A DNA stretch of 64,000 nucleotides from CAVZQN01 sp963837395 (GCA_963837395.1 CAWINI010000008.1:1-64000), one strand, 5' to 3'; shown: positions 27,033-37,296, counted from the first letter of the stretch. The notes: a model not told the origin generated them from the letters alone. Made by a program: numbers and translations.

Positions 27033-29633
27033 ATGATGAATTGTCCCTCATGCGGAACTCTCCTTAAGTCTTATTCAGCGTCCTGTTCCTCTTGCGGAAC
27101 GTCTCTCGAAGCATCACTGTTTGCAACACATGAAGTTCGCCCAACCGGAGTTGAAGCAGAAAGTGAGCGCTTGAAATCAAATTTCTTTGCGCCAGGAACG
27201 ATAATTTCAAACCGATACCGCGTTATCGAATTTGTTGCACGCGGTGGGATGGGGGAAGTGATTCGCGCACAGGATCAAGAGCTCGATCTGGTGGTCGCGC
27301 TTAAATTTCTTCCAGAGAAACTCATCAACGACCCGCGCGCACTGGACCGGGTACGTGTAGAAGTGCGAATGGCACGGCTTGTTTCTCATCCAAATGTTTG
27401 CAGGGTTCATGACTTGAACTCAATCGATGGCCAGTCTTTTATTTCGATGGAATACATTGATGGCGAAGATCTCGCTTCACTTTTGCTAAGAGTCGGACGC
27501 CTTGCTGGAGATCGTGCTCTGGAGATTGCACGTGAACTTTGTGCAGGACTCGCTGCAGCACATGCAGCCGGTGTTATTCATCGTGACCTCAAACCAGGCA
27601 ATGTTATGCTCGACCGAAAAGGACACGTACGGATCACGGATTTCGGTTTGGCCCGCACTGGAAAAGAAAGCACATCTTCTGGCGAAATTTCTGGAACTCC
27701 TGCGTACATGGCCCCGGAACAAATCGGTGGAGCAGGCGCAACCATAAAGAGTGACATCTATGCTCTCGGTCTGGTGTTATATGAATTGCTCACTGGCCGT
27801 CGGGTTTTTTCGGCAACAAATATTCCTGAGCTGTTGCGACAACGGCGCGAACCGATCATCCCTCCCACTCAAATTGTGCGTGAAATCGATCCCGCGGTGG
27901 AAACAACAATTCTTCAATGCCTTGCTATCAATCCGGAGCATCGCCCAAATTCAGCACTCGAAGTTCTCAGCGCCCTTTCAGGTGGCGATCCTCTTAAAGC
28001 CGCATTAGCTGCCGGCCAAACGCCATCACCATCTGATGTCGCTGCGGCACCAGTGCGTGGGACGCTCAAACCTTCTGTAGCATGGATGTGTGTGATCTCG
28101 GTTCTGGTGGCGACCGGATTGTTCACACAAACTACATGGCGTACTACCGTGCTTGGCCGTATCAGATCACCCTTAAGTCCAGAAGTCCTTGCCGTAAAAG
28201 CTGAAGAAGCGATGCGCACTCTGGGATATCGCACTCCTTTCACACATGTTGCTTCCGGATTCACTTACAACGATGACGCACTGCGTGCTGCTGCAACAAC
28301 TTCAATCGATCCAGCGATGCGCGCAGCAGCCGAAAAACGGATGATTCTGTTCTGGCACCGTTCCAGCGCTCTTCCCATTATGCCGTTGAGCTCCAGAGCC
28401 GAAGTTACTCCTCTCGATCCAGCAGTCAGACCAGGGGACGCATTTGCAATGCTGGATCTTAATGGCCGATTAATTCAATATCAAACGTTGTTGAATGATC
28501 AAAGCAGTCAGAAGTTAGCGGATCCCCTTTCTAATTTTATTCATCTTGCAGGTCTTGAATCAGCAATTCAAGATGGTAAAGGTTCTGTCCATGCAAAACT
28601 GGATAACAGTATTCCAGTTTCTATCCAATATGAAGTTCATGACGGTAATTTATCAAGCGCAAAAGTAATTCCACCATGGACAATCCCTGAAAAAGATCGT
28701 ACGGTCCAAATTCTGAGTGCCGGTGATTTTCCTACCATTCTCACTATCATCATGGTTCTAGCTTCCATACCTATTGCCGTTCACAATTTGAAAGCAGGCC
28801 GCGGAGATTCACAAGGAGCATTGCGCGTTGGATTACTCGTGTTGGGCTGCACCCTGGCAGTTCATCTTCTATATGCTCATCACGAATGGATCGTCTACTA
28901 CGAATCGCTCCTTTTTGTTGAAGGATCGTCTTATGCTTTGTATCGCGGAGTTACTGCATCGCTTCTATATCTGGCGCTCGAACCGTTCGTTCGACGTGTG
29001 TGGCCTGAGACTCTCGTTTCCTGGACTAGATGGTTGTCCGGTAGTTTGCGGGACCCAATGGTGGCGCGAGACATCTTGATCGGTACAACAACGACCTGGT
29101 GTCTGCTCGGTTCATGGAGTCTGGCAATGATGCTTTCGCATCAAACAGAATTATTTATGATGAAAAGAAATCTGCAGGGTTTGTTCGGACTGACTCACTG
29201 TGCTGTCATCACATTGGAGGTTGTCGCTCAGTCTGTACGTATAGGTTTGACGTTTCTCCTTTTACTTTTGCTGCTTCGCGCCTTCAGTCGGATCCGCTGG
29301 CTCGCGCTACTGGTGCTCTTTCTGATTACTGTTGGATTCATGACCTCTATTCTGACTACGGACAGCGGAATGAATTTTGTTGGGGTCGCTATGGCCATTT
29401 TATGGGGAATCGCGTTGGTGACTATACTGGCGCGCTTTGGATTACTGTCAATGATCGCACTGACTTTTTTCGGAATGCTCAATGGCTATCTTCCTGATGC
29501 CGCGCATCCAACAGACTGGACAGCACTACCCACATGGTGGCAAGCCGGTCTGGCAGTCATGATCGCTCTCTATGGCCTTTATTTCGCCACCGGCCGAAGA
29601 CCATTTGGGGAAAGCAAACTACTCGAAACCTGA
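27033..29633 (+). CDS. Zinc-ribbon Ser/Thr kinase with polytopic membrane domain
   Basis: An 866-residue PknB-like kinase. An N-terminal zinc ribbon has Cys4, Cys7, Cys18 and Cys21. The kinase domain (about 60-320) is complete: Gly loop ARGGMGEV, Lys91 in VALKFL, catalytic HRDLKPGN (183-190), DFG (203-205) and MAPEQ. A helix at about 341-361 leads to a soluble segment (about 365-560) and then some eight hydrophobic helices to the C-terminus. Zinc-ribbon kinases are frequent in acidobacteria; the long polytopic tail suggests the protein senses membrane or envelope state. It stands alone between a divergent sulfatase and the beta-helix genes. Confidence 0.9.
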   Translation: MMNCPSCGTLLKSYSASCSSCGTSLEASLFATHEVRPTGVEAESERLKSNFFAPGTIISNRYRVIEFVARGGMGEVIRAQDQELDLVVALKFLPEKLINDPRALDRVRVEVRMARLVSHPNVCRVHDLNSIDGQSFISMEYIDGEDLASLLLRVGRLAGDRALEIARELCAGLAAAHAAGVIHRDLKPGNVMLDRKGHVRITDFGLARTGKESTSSGEISGTPAYMAPEQIGGAGATIKSDIYALGLVLYELLTGRRVFSATNIPELLRQRREPIIPPTQIVREIDPAVETTILQCLAINPEHRPNSALEVLSALSGGDPLKAALAAGQTPSPSDVAAAPVRGTLKPSVAWMCVISVLVATGLFTQTTWRTTVLGRIRSPLSPEVLAVKAEEAMRTLGYRTPFTHVASGFTYNDDALRAAATTSIDPAMRAAAEKRMILFWHRSSALPIMPLSSRAEVTPLDPAVRPGDAFAMLDLNGRLIQYQTLLNDQSSQKLADPLSNFIHLAGLESAIQDGKGSVHAKLDNSIPVSIQYEVHDGNLSSAKVIPPWTIPEKDRTVQILSAGDFPTILTIIMVLASIPIAVHNLKAGRGDSQGALRVGLLVLGCTLAVHLLYAHHEWIVYYESLLFVEGSSYALYRGVTASLLYLALEPFVRRVWPETLVSWTRWLSGSLRDPMVARDILIGTTTTWCLLGSWSLAMMLSHQTELFMMKRNLQGLFGLTHCAVITLEVVAQSVRIGLTFLLLLLLLRAFSRIRWLALLVLFLITVGFMTSILTTDSGMNFVGVAMAILWGIALVTILARFGLLSMIALTFFGMLNGYLPDAAHPTDWTALPTWWQAGLAVMIALYGLYFATGRRPFGESKLLET

Positions 29634-29648
29634 CGACAAGTCGAATTT

Positions 29649-29686
29649 GAGAGAAAAAGCATGAGTGAAACGTCCTTGAACTCATG
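29649..29686 (+). promoter_or_regulatory. Shared leader motif upstream of beta-helix paralog 1
   Basis: GAGAGAAAAA (29649-29658), 12 bases, CGTCCTT (29671-29677), 3 bases, CTCATG (29681-29686). The same words with the same spacings occur at 33070-33107 upstream of the second paralog. The ATG at its end is the start codon here. It may be a duplicated promoter/leader or a conserved regulatory signal. Confidence 0.5.
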
Positions 29687-32600
29687 GACCGCCTTAAAAG
29701 AATCAATCGACTCTGGTTGTTTGGTTACCTTCTGATATCTTCTCTTACGCTGATCCTTTCCGGATGCTGTGGAGATCAGCCGATCGTAAATCGCGGCCAA
29801 ATCAATGTCGGCTTCATTAAGGAAACGAGACCCGGCTATTTCAGTCTGGTGAATCTGCAAACGACGTTGCCAACGGGACAACCATTAACTCTGGCTTCGT
29901 CCGATTGGAACAATGATGGAGCAGTTGATCTCATCACCAGCTATGCTTCCGATGCGGGAGGCTTATTGATGTTGCAGCAAGGCGACGTTAATTTTAGATA
30001 TCCTAGACAGAAAGAACTGCTCAGCAGTTCTCCATTTGGTTTAACTGCTCAACTTCTTGAAGTACCACTTCGTCCTGACTTTGTGTTCACCGGCGATTTT
30101 AACCACGATCGCGCGCAAGATATTCTGATTGCACAAAAAGATCATTCGTATCTTTATTGGATCGCCGGCAATGGACAAAACTTTTCACCTGGAAATCTGA
30201 TTCCGTTACCGGGCACAATTACCACAATTAAAGTCGGACCATTCGATCGAGATCTCGGATTTCAGGATACGATGATCGGCCTTCAAACAAATGATGGATT
30301 CCAGCTCGTTGTTTATAAAGGCAATCAAAAGACACCTTTTTCACAGCCGGAGGTTTATCCATTTGATAATCGTATCGATGCATTAGAAGTGGGTTTGTTG
30401 AATCAAGATGCAGGAAATGATCTTGCGATTCTCTCTGGGAAAAAATTATGGGTGTTGATGGGAAATCCTAAACTTACATCTTCAATTCTACGCAAGCCAA
30501 AAGCAATTCGTTTGCGTTTTCCGGTGAAAACATTTGCATTTGGAAATTTCAACCCGGAATCAAGAAATGGCCTTGCCCTGCTTTCTGAATCCGGGAAAAT
30601 TCATTCACTAACCTTTGATCGCGAATCACATTGGCATAAGAAAGTGATTGCAAGAGGCGCGTGGCCGGAAAGTTCGCAATTGCTCCGAACACGAATGACT
30701 GGAAATCCATTGGATGATCTAGCCATAATCACAGGCCATCAAGTTCAATTGCTGGCAACAACTCGATCTGGCCGGTTTTATGACGTTGTTGATTCTTTCG
30801 ATCTTTCAGGTGATTTTGCATCTGCCATATCACTGAAATTAAATAATGATGCTTTATACGATCTTGTTATTCTGGAAAATCACACTCCAATAACGATTGC
30901 CTTAACTCAGCCTCAATCTCTTTTTGCTGTGAATCTGCTAACGGATGAAAGTGATGCTAATACCGGAGATGGTCTGTGTGATATTGATCTTGGAACTACG
31001 GGCAATCAATGTACGTTCAGAGCAGCGATTGAACAGGCTAATGCGAGCCCCGGCGTGGATGATATTGGTTTTGGACTTGTTACTCCAACTATTGCGCCGC
31101 TGAATCCACTTCCCGTTATAACTGATCCTGTCAATATCAATACTTCGGGATTTGGTAACATCGTGCAGTTATCAGGATCCAATCCAGGCGCTGCTATCAG
31201 CTCTGCATTAACAATCACCGCGGGAAGTTCAGTAGTTAGAGACATGGTAATCAATCAATTCAACGGATCCGCTGCAGCTGCAGGAGTTCTGTTAGCAACA
31301 AATGGTGATAATGAAATCCGTAATTGTTTGATTGGAACAGATCCAACGGGAACGATTGATCTCGGAAATGGTTTCGGAATTGTGGCAAATAGTTCTTCAA
31401 ACAATGACATTGGAGGACTTCTGGGCAGTAATCAAGTGTCCGGTAATATTACTGGAATCGCAATTCAAGGGAATTCCCAGGGCAATGAGGTCCAATATAA
31501 TCTCATCGGTACAACTGCTGATGGATCTTCAGCTCTCGGAAATACTTCAGACGGAATTTATGTTTCCTCGTCCGCAGGTAATGCGAATTTCATCCAAAAT
31601 AACACGATTTCAGGAAATGGCGGCAACGGCATACGAATTCTTTTCGATGGTTCCATAACGGCCAACAAGATTGGTGTCGATGAAACGTCGAATAATGATC
31701 TTGGAAATGCTGGCATTGGAATTAGCATCGTAATAGATTCCAATTACGTTTATCACAATGTAGTTTCTGGAAACGGAAGCGTTGGCGTCTCGATGCTCGG
31801 AGATGACAATCATATCGAAAGAAACTTCATTGGAACAAATGAAGAAGAAACTCTGCCTCTTGGAAATGATGCCGGTGGAGTTTTGGTTCAAAGCGGCAAT
31901 CAAAATTGGATTGAACTAAACACGATCGCTTTTAATAATGGTTTCCAGGCCCCAGGTATCCGTGTCACCGCGAATGGAATTGAGAATAGGTTCAATCAGA
32001 ACTCAATTTATTCGAACAGCGGACTTGGAATCAATCTGGGTAATGATGAGGTAACGCCAAATGATCCTGGCGATGAGGATAATGGTGAAAATCATTTACA
32101 AAACTTTCCTGTAATTACATCCGCTACAGGTAATGGCAGTGATGTTGGAGTTAGCGGGACATTAAACAGCATACCAAATGAACCTTTTGACCTTGAATTT
32201 TTTGGGGGTCCCGATTGTGATCCTTCCGGAAATGGTGAAGGACAAATTTATCTTGGTTCTTCGACTGTCGTTACCGATGCAAACGGAGATATCTCATTCT
32301 CAACCTCATTATTTACTGCAGTTCCTGTAGGTTATTTCGTTACAGCCACAGCAGCACACCATATCTCTTCGAATCCGTCAATTAGTGAAACGTCAGAATT
32401 TTCCGCATGTGTACAAGTTCAGCCACCCGAAGCCGGACTCCACTGCCAAATTTACACGATACCTTCAACACCGATCATCGGAGAAAACGTAATTGGTTAT
32501 GGCTATGTCCATGATGAAAATGATATTCCGGTTCCCGATTTACCTGTGACCTTCCGTATTCGGACTCCTGACGGTGAGAATATACAAGGAGATATAACGG

Positions 32601-33001
32601 ATGCAGATGGGGGTGCACAGACACCAACGTTTTCCAGTAATTATCCTGCTGAATATTTTCTTTCAATGGAAGGTTCCGGTTTTTCCTGTAGCACATCAGT
32701 TAAGTTTATTTTCTGCATACCATCGGGCATTCTTGATAAAAATCTTTCAGTGTTAACCGAACATGGCGAAGAACTATCAAGAATAAGAATTGCAGATCCA
32801 ATTCTGGACCAGTTCACTGCGCAGTTATATCGCGAGGCTAGTCCGCAGCTCCATGATTATTTGAAAACGGGTTCAATAAAATTAACTCCTTCCCAACGCG
32901 AAACTGCCATCAGCTTACTGGATCTGTATATCCAGAAAGCAAGTCCGGATTTGAGGCAGAAACTATCTGCAATAAGAAATCAACTGCAGCGCGGATTATA
33001 G
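29684..33001 (+). CDS. Secreted FG-GAP/beta-helix lipoprotein, paralog 1
   Basis: A 1105-residue surface protein. The lipobox LSGC places the lipidated Cys at 28. Residues about 60-410 hold FG-GAP/VCBS-like repeats (DWNNDGAVDLI, DFNHDRAQDILI). A CSLREA-like stretch (NTGDGLCD...CTFRAAIEQANASPG) follows at about 430-455, then a right-handed beta-helix with units such as LIGTDPTGTIDLGN and FIGTNEEETLPLGN. Ig-like modules (about 790-1000; PVPDLPVTFRIRTPDG) and a short helical tail end it. Together with the paralog at 33125 it probably forms part of the cell surface or binds polysaccharide. Enzymatic activity is not evident. Confidence 0.8.
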   Translation: MDRLKRINRLWLFGYLLISSLTLILSGCCGDQPIVNRGQINVGFIKETRPGYFSLVNLQTTLPTGQPLTLASSDWNNDGAVDLITSYASDAGGLLMLQQGDVNFRYPRQKELLSSSPFGLTAQLLEVPLRPDFVFTGDFNHDRAQDILIAQKDHSYLYWIAGNGQNFSPGNLIPLPGTITTIKVGPFDRDLGFQDTMIGLQTNDGFQLVVYKGNQKTPFSQPEVYPFDNRIDALEVGLLNQDAGNDLAILSGKKLWVLMGNPKLTSSILRKPKAIRLRFPVKTFAFGNFNPESRNGLALLSESGKIHSLTFDRESHWHKKVIARGAWPESSQLLRTRMTGNPLDDLAIITGHQVQLLATTRSGRFYDVVDSFDLSGDFASAISLKLNNDALYDLVILENHTPITIALTQPQSLFAVNLLTDESDANTGDGLCDIDLGTTGNQCTFRAAIEQANASPGVDDIGFGLVTPTIAPLNPLPVITDPVNINTSGFGNIVQLSGSNPGAAISSALTITAGSSVVRDMVINQFNGSAAAAGVLLATNGDNEIRNCLIGTDPTGTIDLGNGFGIVANSSSNNDIGGLLGSNQVSGNITGIAIQGNSQGNEVQYNLIGTTADGSSALGNTSDGIYVSSSAGNANFIQNNTISGNGGNGIRILFDGSITANKIGVDETSNNDLGNAGIGISIVIDSNYVYHNVVSGNGSVGVSMLGDDNHIERNFIGTNEEETLPLGNDAGGVLVQSGNQNWIELNTIAFNNGFQAPGIRVTANGIENRFNQNSIYSNSGLGINLGNDEVTPNDPGDEDNGENHLQNFPVITSATGNGSDVGVSGTLNSIPNEPFDLEFFGGPDCDPSGNGEGQIYLGSSTVVTDANGDISFSTSLFTAVPVGYFVTATAAHHISSNPSISETSEFSACVQVQPPEAGLHCQIYTIPSTPIIGENVIGYGYVHDENDIPVPDLPVTFRIRTPDGENIQGDITDADGGAQTPTFSSNYPAEYFLSMEGSGFSCSTSVKFIFCIPSGILDKNLSVLTEHGEELSRIRIADPILDQFTAQLYREASPQLHDYLKTGSIKLTPSQRETAISLLDLYIQKASPDLRQKLSAIRNQLQRGL

Positions 33002-33012
33002 ATCCGCCATTA

Positions 33013-33056
33013 GCGGGCTAGAAGCCCGCGATCTTCAATGCGGACCAGAGGTCCGC
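33013..33056. repeat. Dispersed palindromic repeat, copy 4
   Basis: GCGGGCT/AGCCCGC (33013-33019, 33023-33029) and GCGGACC/GGTCCGC (33040-33046, 33050-33056), each with a 3-base AGA loop, between the two beta-helix paralogs. Confidence 0.75.
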
Positions 33057-33069
33057 GCTCATCAGATCT

Positions 33070-33107
33070 GAGAGAAAAACCCCGAACGGATCGTCCTTAA
33101 TCTCATG
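33070..33107 (+). promoter_or_regulatory. Shared leader motif upstream of beta-helix paralog 2
   Basis: GAGAGAAAAA (33070-33079), 12 bases, CGTCCTT (33092-33098), 3 bases, CTCATG (33102-33107), as at 29649. Here the terminal ATG opens only an eight-codon frame, and the true gene starts 20 bases later after GGAGGG. Confidence 0.5.
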
Positions 33108-33124
33108 ATGCCCAGGAGGGATGG

Positions 33125-35914
33125 ATGTTAAATCGTCGCGGTTTATTTCTTGTTTTGCTTATATGCCTCAACGCTGCGCTTCTTAAAGCCGGATCGCAAG
33201 AAAAAATTGCGATTGCAGACTTTAATGAAGATGGAATTTCTGATGTAGCCTATCCCGTTAGTAATGGAATTTTCATTCAAACTGGCGCAAACCTTGATAA
33301 GCGTATAAATGCTGCAACTGTTTCTTCGTTACCCGACTTCCTGGTGTCAGGAGACTTTAATGCTGATGGTCACTTCGATCTACTTGCATCATCGCGAAGT
33401 GGACAGCTCACATGGCTATTTGGAAATGGCCACGGCAGCTTTGATCAATCTAAAGAACAAATCATCGGACACAAAATTTCAGGACTTTATACAACAGATC
33501 TTGATCAACGCGATGGTCTTGCCGATGTTCTAATCCGGCTCAGAGAAAAAACAATTGTGCTTCAATCTCCGGAAGGAGCGAGCCGCGCAAAATCAAAAAT
33601 GCAAAATAATTTCACAATCCCAATCGAATCCAGAAGCCTCCACCTTAATCATGATGCAATTGCAGATGAGATTGTTTTAGATGGTGACAAAGTTAAAGCT
33701 CACCTTAGTCAACCTTCTCTGACATTCACAGTAACAAATAATTCTGATAGCGGAGCCGGCTCTTTAAGACAAGCGATTCAAGATGCAAATGGAAATTCAG
33801 GACCGGATCAAATTCACTTTGCTATTTCAGGAAGCGGTGTTCCGACAATCAGTATCCTTTCGGCGCTTCCTGCGATTACAGATCCAGTGACCATTGATGC
33901 GACTACACAAAGTGCGGGACTCGTAGAAATTGATGGAAGTCTCGCCGGGTTTATGCCTGCAGTTATAGACATTGCTGCTGGCACCAGCAGTGTGCGTGGC
34001 TTGGTTTTGAATCGGATTACAGGAACGGTGATACAAATTTCGGGACCTGGCGGCAATATCATTCGCGGCAATCTCATCGGAACTGATCCTTCAGGCACTG
34101 CAGATTTAGGAAACAATGGATATGCGATTGACATGATTGATTCAACGAACAACATCATTGGCGGAACAACTTCATCCGATCGCAATTTGATTTCCGGCAA
34201 CAATGGATTTTCAGCCATCATTATTGAAGGTGCGGCATCAACCGGAAATCAGATTTTAGGAAATTACATCGGGACCGATATCACAGGTACGATTGCTCTT
34301 GGCAACTCTGGGAATGGAATTGAAATTGATTCTCCAAACAACACAGTTGGTGGAGCAGCCACAGGTTCAATCAACATCATTTCCGGCAACATTGTCGGCA
34401 TCCGCCTTTCGACTGTAGAAGCTACCGGCAATTTGATTCAAGGCAACTTCATCGGAACCGATGCGAGCGGCTTGCTCGATCTTGGAAATGGAACAGGTGT
34501 TTCGCTCAATGCGAACAACAATACTGTAGGTGGTTTAACTCCGATCTTACGTAATATTATTTCCGGAAACGGCTCTGGAATTCAGCTAACAAATTGCACT
34601 GGCAACTTTGTACAGGGTAATTACATTGGAACTGATGTGTCCGGCACTGCTTCGATTGCAAATAACGCAGCAGGCATGATCCTTCTATCAGCAGCGAATA
34701 ACATCATTGGCGGCCCAATAACAGGCGCAAGCAATGTGATTTCGGGCAATGATTTTTTCGGGATCGTCATCGCTGAAAGTACTTCATCAGGAAATCAAGT
34801 GATTCAGAATTTCATCGGAACTCAGAGTGACGGAGTTAATCCGCTTGGTAACGGGATTCATGGAATTTATTTCGGCAACCCTGCTGGCACTTTTGCCAGT
34901 AATAATTTGATCGAATCCAACACCATTGCCTTTAACAGTGGTGATGGAATCTATGAGCAAGTCGGTACTGGAAATCATTTCACCTCTAATGTAATTTTTT
35001 CCAATACCGGATTAGGAATCGATCTCGGTACCGACGGAGTTGCTCCAAATGATTCCGGCGATGCCGATAACGGCGCAAACAATTTGCAAAATTATCCTGT
35101 ATTGAATTCGGCTGTAAATTCCTCAGGAAATATTGATATCGATGGTTCCTTGAACAGCACTGCTGGCTCTTCATTCACATTGGAATTTTTTGCGACCACT
35201 TCTTGTGATTTATCGGGCTCTGGTGAAGCAGAAACATTTCTTGGATCAGCAACTGTTAACACCGATGCTACTGGAAACGTAAGCTTCAATTCCAGTTTTC
35301 CAATTTCGATTCCCTCAGGACAATTCATCACAGCAACAGCTACAGATTCTTTCGGCAACACATCAGAATTTTCCGCATGCAGAGTTGTCGGAACCGGCTC
35401 ATGTATATTCTGCGACGACTTTCAAGATGGTGATGCCTCAGACTGGACCTTTGTGAAAGGTTCATGGAATGTAACAAACGGCGACCTTACCGGCACTACG
35501 AACAAAAAGTCTGATGCGATTTCCCCCAATTTCGGTGGCTGCACAAATTGCACAATTCAAGCAAATCTGAGTATCGATACAACAAATGGAAGAGCTTCGA
35601 TCCTTGGCTGGTTTGTAGATAAACGGAATTTGGTAGAAGTTCGATTGATGGATGACAGAAACAAAGTGTTGCTGAAGCAGAGAGTCGGCGGAGTGACTGT
35701 TGCGAAAGGATCTTCAGCACAAAACATTTCGCCCGCAACAAATTACAATCTGTCGATTTCATTTAATGGAACACAGTTTGAAGTTTTCCTAAACGGCAGT
35801 TCAATCCTCACAGTGCCAAGCTCTTCCCCTCCTTCTGGCAAGGTCGGATTCAGAGTAAAATCAATTAGCGGTTCAAATGTTACTGCAAGACTTTCCGACA
35901 TTGCGGTGAATTGA
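33125..35914 (+). CDS. Secreted FG-GAP/beta-helix protein, paralog 2
   Basis: A 929-residue exported protein, a tandem paralog of the gene before it. GGAGGG precedes the ATG. A signal peptide (MLNRRGLFLVLLICLNAALL) is not followed by a lipobox. FG-GAP-like repeats (DFNEDGISDVA, DFNADGHFDLL) lead to a CSLREA-like stretch (SGAGSLRQAIQDANGNSGPD) and a right-handed beta-helix with five LIGTD-type turns (LIGTDPSGTADLGN, YIGTDITGTIALGN, FIGTDASGLLDLGN and two more). The C-terminal about 190 residues (from FCDDFQDGDASDWTF) resemble a concanavalin/LamG-like or DUF1080-like sugar-binding sandwich. Paralog 1 lacks this sandwich, so the two have diverged at the C-terminus. Confidence 0.8.
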   Translation: MLNRRGLFLVLLICLNAALLKAGSQEKIAIADFNEDGISDVAYPVSNGIFIQTGANLDKRINAATVSSLPDFLVSGDFNADGHFDLLASSRSGQLTWLFGNGHGSFDQSKEQIIGHKISGLYTTDLDQRDGLADVLIRLREKTIVLQSPEGASRAKSKMQNNFTIPIESRSLHLNHDAIADEIVLDGDKVKAHLSQPSLTFTVTNNSDSGAGSLRQAIQDANGNSGPDQIHFAISGSGVPTISILSALPAITDPVTIDATTQSAGLVEIDGSLAGFMPAVIDIAAGTSSVRGLVLNRITGTVIQISGPGGNIIRGNLIGTDPSGTADLGNNGYAIDMIDSTNNIIGGTTSSDRNLISGNNGFSAIIIEGAASTGNQILGNYIGTDITGTIALGNSGNGIEIDSPNNTVGGAATGSINIISGNIVGIRLSTVEATGNLIQGNFIGTDASGLLDLGNGTGVSLNANNNTVGGLTPILRNIISGNGSGIQLTNCTGNFVQGNYIGTDVSGTASIANNAAGMILLSAANNIIGGPITGASNVISGNDFFGIVIAESTSSGNQVIQNFIGTQSDGVNPLGNGIHGIYFGNPAGTFASNNLIESNTIAFNSGDGIYEQVGTGNHFTSNVIFSNTGLGIDLGTDGVAPNDSGDADNGANNLQNYPVLNSAVNSSGNIDIDGSLNSTAGSSFTLEFFATTSCDLSGSGEAETFLGSATVNTDATGNVSFNSSFPISIPSGQFITATATDSFGNTSEFSACRVVGTGSCIFCDDFQDGDASDWTFVKGSWNVTNGDLTGTTNKKSDAISPNFGGCTNCTIQANLSIDTTNGRASILGWFVDKRNLVEVRLMDDRNKVLLKQRVGGVTVAKGSSAQNISPATNYNLSISFNGTQFEVFLNGSSILTVPSSSPPSGKVGFRVKSISGSNVTARLSDIAVN

Positions 35915-35959
35915 AACTAACAAGACAAAAGCTAGTAGAATTAAGAACTGATAGGGAGC

Positions 35960-36002
35960 GTCCGCCTAGGCGGACATTACGGATCGCGGGCTTCCAGCCC
36001 GC
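35960..36002. repeat. Dispersed palindromic repeat, copy 5
   Basis: GTCCGCC/GGCGGAC (35960-35966, 35969-35975) and GCGGGCT/AGCCCGC (35986-35992, 35996-36002). An open frame runs through it into the next gene, which can mislead start prediction. Confidence 0.75.
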
Positions 36003-36009
36003 AGCATGC

Positions 36010-37296
36010 ATGCGGCACAAACTTCTATTCTTGCTCATTATTCTTTTCGCAGCCAAAGTGTCTGCCGATGAAGAAGTCGTTGCACGAACCGAAATCCTGA
36101 ACTGGCCAGGAAACAAACGAGCAGCGATTTCCATCACCTATGATGATGGATCTGAAAATCAATTCAAGATTGCGTTGCCCATCATGCAACGATTAGGATT
36201 GCCAGCAACGTTCTTCATCATCACCGGCGAAGTGAAAGGATCCAAATACAAAGCCAGCTATTTTGGAAACCCTTTGCAAGAAATATTGAAAGAAACTTCA
36301 TCCACAAATCAACAAAACTTTCTTGAACGATCTTCCGCATTAAGATTCCCCAATGAACTGAATACTCAGTTAGGGGAAGTCTTTGAAGAAGGAGAAGTTC
36401 AAAAAGCGTATGTGCTAGTCGATGAAGCACTTGCAAAAATTCGTAAAGGCGAATTGAAATTGGAAACAAAACAAGATTCAGAAGGTCCGATGTCCTGGGA
36501 TGATTTCAGGCAAATCGCAAAAGGCAATTATGAATTTGCTTCACACACAATTACACATCCATATCTTTCTGTGTTGGATGATGCGAACATGAAATACGAA
36601 TTAGAAAAAAGTCAGCAAGAAATTCGCGAGCAACTTGGAGAAAAGCATACATTTTCCGTTGAGTGTCCATATGGAACCGAAAATCCGCGAGCAGTAAATG
36701 CTGCACTCAAAATTTACCGTCTCTCGCGCAACTTAATGCCTGATCCTGAAGTGCAAGATCTAAATCGATGGGATGAACAGGATCCACGCTCCTCCAAGAG
36801 ACAATATGTTCGATGGCAACGCGGACCTTTGTCTAAAACTTCCCTGGAGTCAATGAAACAATGGGTGGATACCATCATCAAATCCGACAACATCTGGCTT
36901 GTGCTTGTGATTCACGGAGTAGATGGCATCGGCTGGGAACCAATTCCGCATGAAAAGCTGGAAACGTATTTCAAATACATACAATCACACGACAAAGATA
37001 TTTGGGTAGCAACATTTCAAGATGCCGGCAAATATATTCGCGAGAAACTGGCAACAGAAGCGAGATTCACGTATTCACCAACGGCCCTTACTATTAGACT
37101 GACCCATTCCCTCGATCCAAAGCTTTACAATTTGCCGCTCAGTTTGAAGACCTATGTTCCATCAAGGTGGAAGCGGGTACGGATCGTTCAAGACAAAGTC
37201 TCAACAACTTCCGATCAGCAACACGATGCAATTGGAAATTTTGTAATGTACCAGGCGATTCCAAATGATGGTGTAATTACTCTTACTGCTGAATAG
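36010..37296 (+). CDS. Polysaccharide deacetylase, exported
   Basis: A 428-residue NodB-fold deacetylase (CE4). I chose the ATG at 36010 because it starts a signal peptide (MRHKLLFLLIILFAAKVSA); an earlier in-frame ATG at 35911 would translate the palindromic repeat. Motif 1 is SITYDDGSE (Asp45, Asp46) and motif 2 is SHTITHPYL with the two metal-binding His179 and His183. An insertion of about 100 residues separates them. GVDGIGWEPI and the C-terminal beta-sandwich (about 345-428) complete it. It probably removes acetyl groups from an envelope polysaccharide and may act with the beta-helix proteins encoded before it. Confidence 0.87.
   Translation: MRHKLLFLLIILFAAKVSADEEVVARTEILNWPGNKRAAISITYDDGSENQFKIALPIMQRLGLPATFFIITGEVKGSKYKASYFGNPLQEILKETSSTNQQNFLERSSALRFPNELNTQLGEVFEEGEVQKAYVLVDEALAKIRKGELKLETKQDSEGPMSWDDFRQIAKGNYEFASHTITHPYLSVLDDANMKYELEKSQQEIREQLGEKHTFSVECPYGTENPRAVNAALKIYRLSRNLMPDPEVQDLNRWDEQDPRSSKRQYVRWQRGPLSKTSLESMKQWVDTIIKSDNIWLVLVIHGVDGIGWEPIPHEKLETYFKYIQSHDKDIWVATFQDAGKYIREKLATEARFTYSPTALTIRLTHSLDPKLYNLPLSLKTYVPSRWKRVRIVQDKVSTTSDQQHDAIGNFVMYQAIPNDGVITLTAE

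Noticed and set aside
35911..36009. Upstream extension of the polysaccharide deacetylase from an earlier ATG
   Set aside because: It translates the palindromic repeat (GCGGGCT/AGCCCGC) and overlaps the previous stop; the ATG at 36010 begins a signal peptide.
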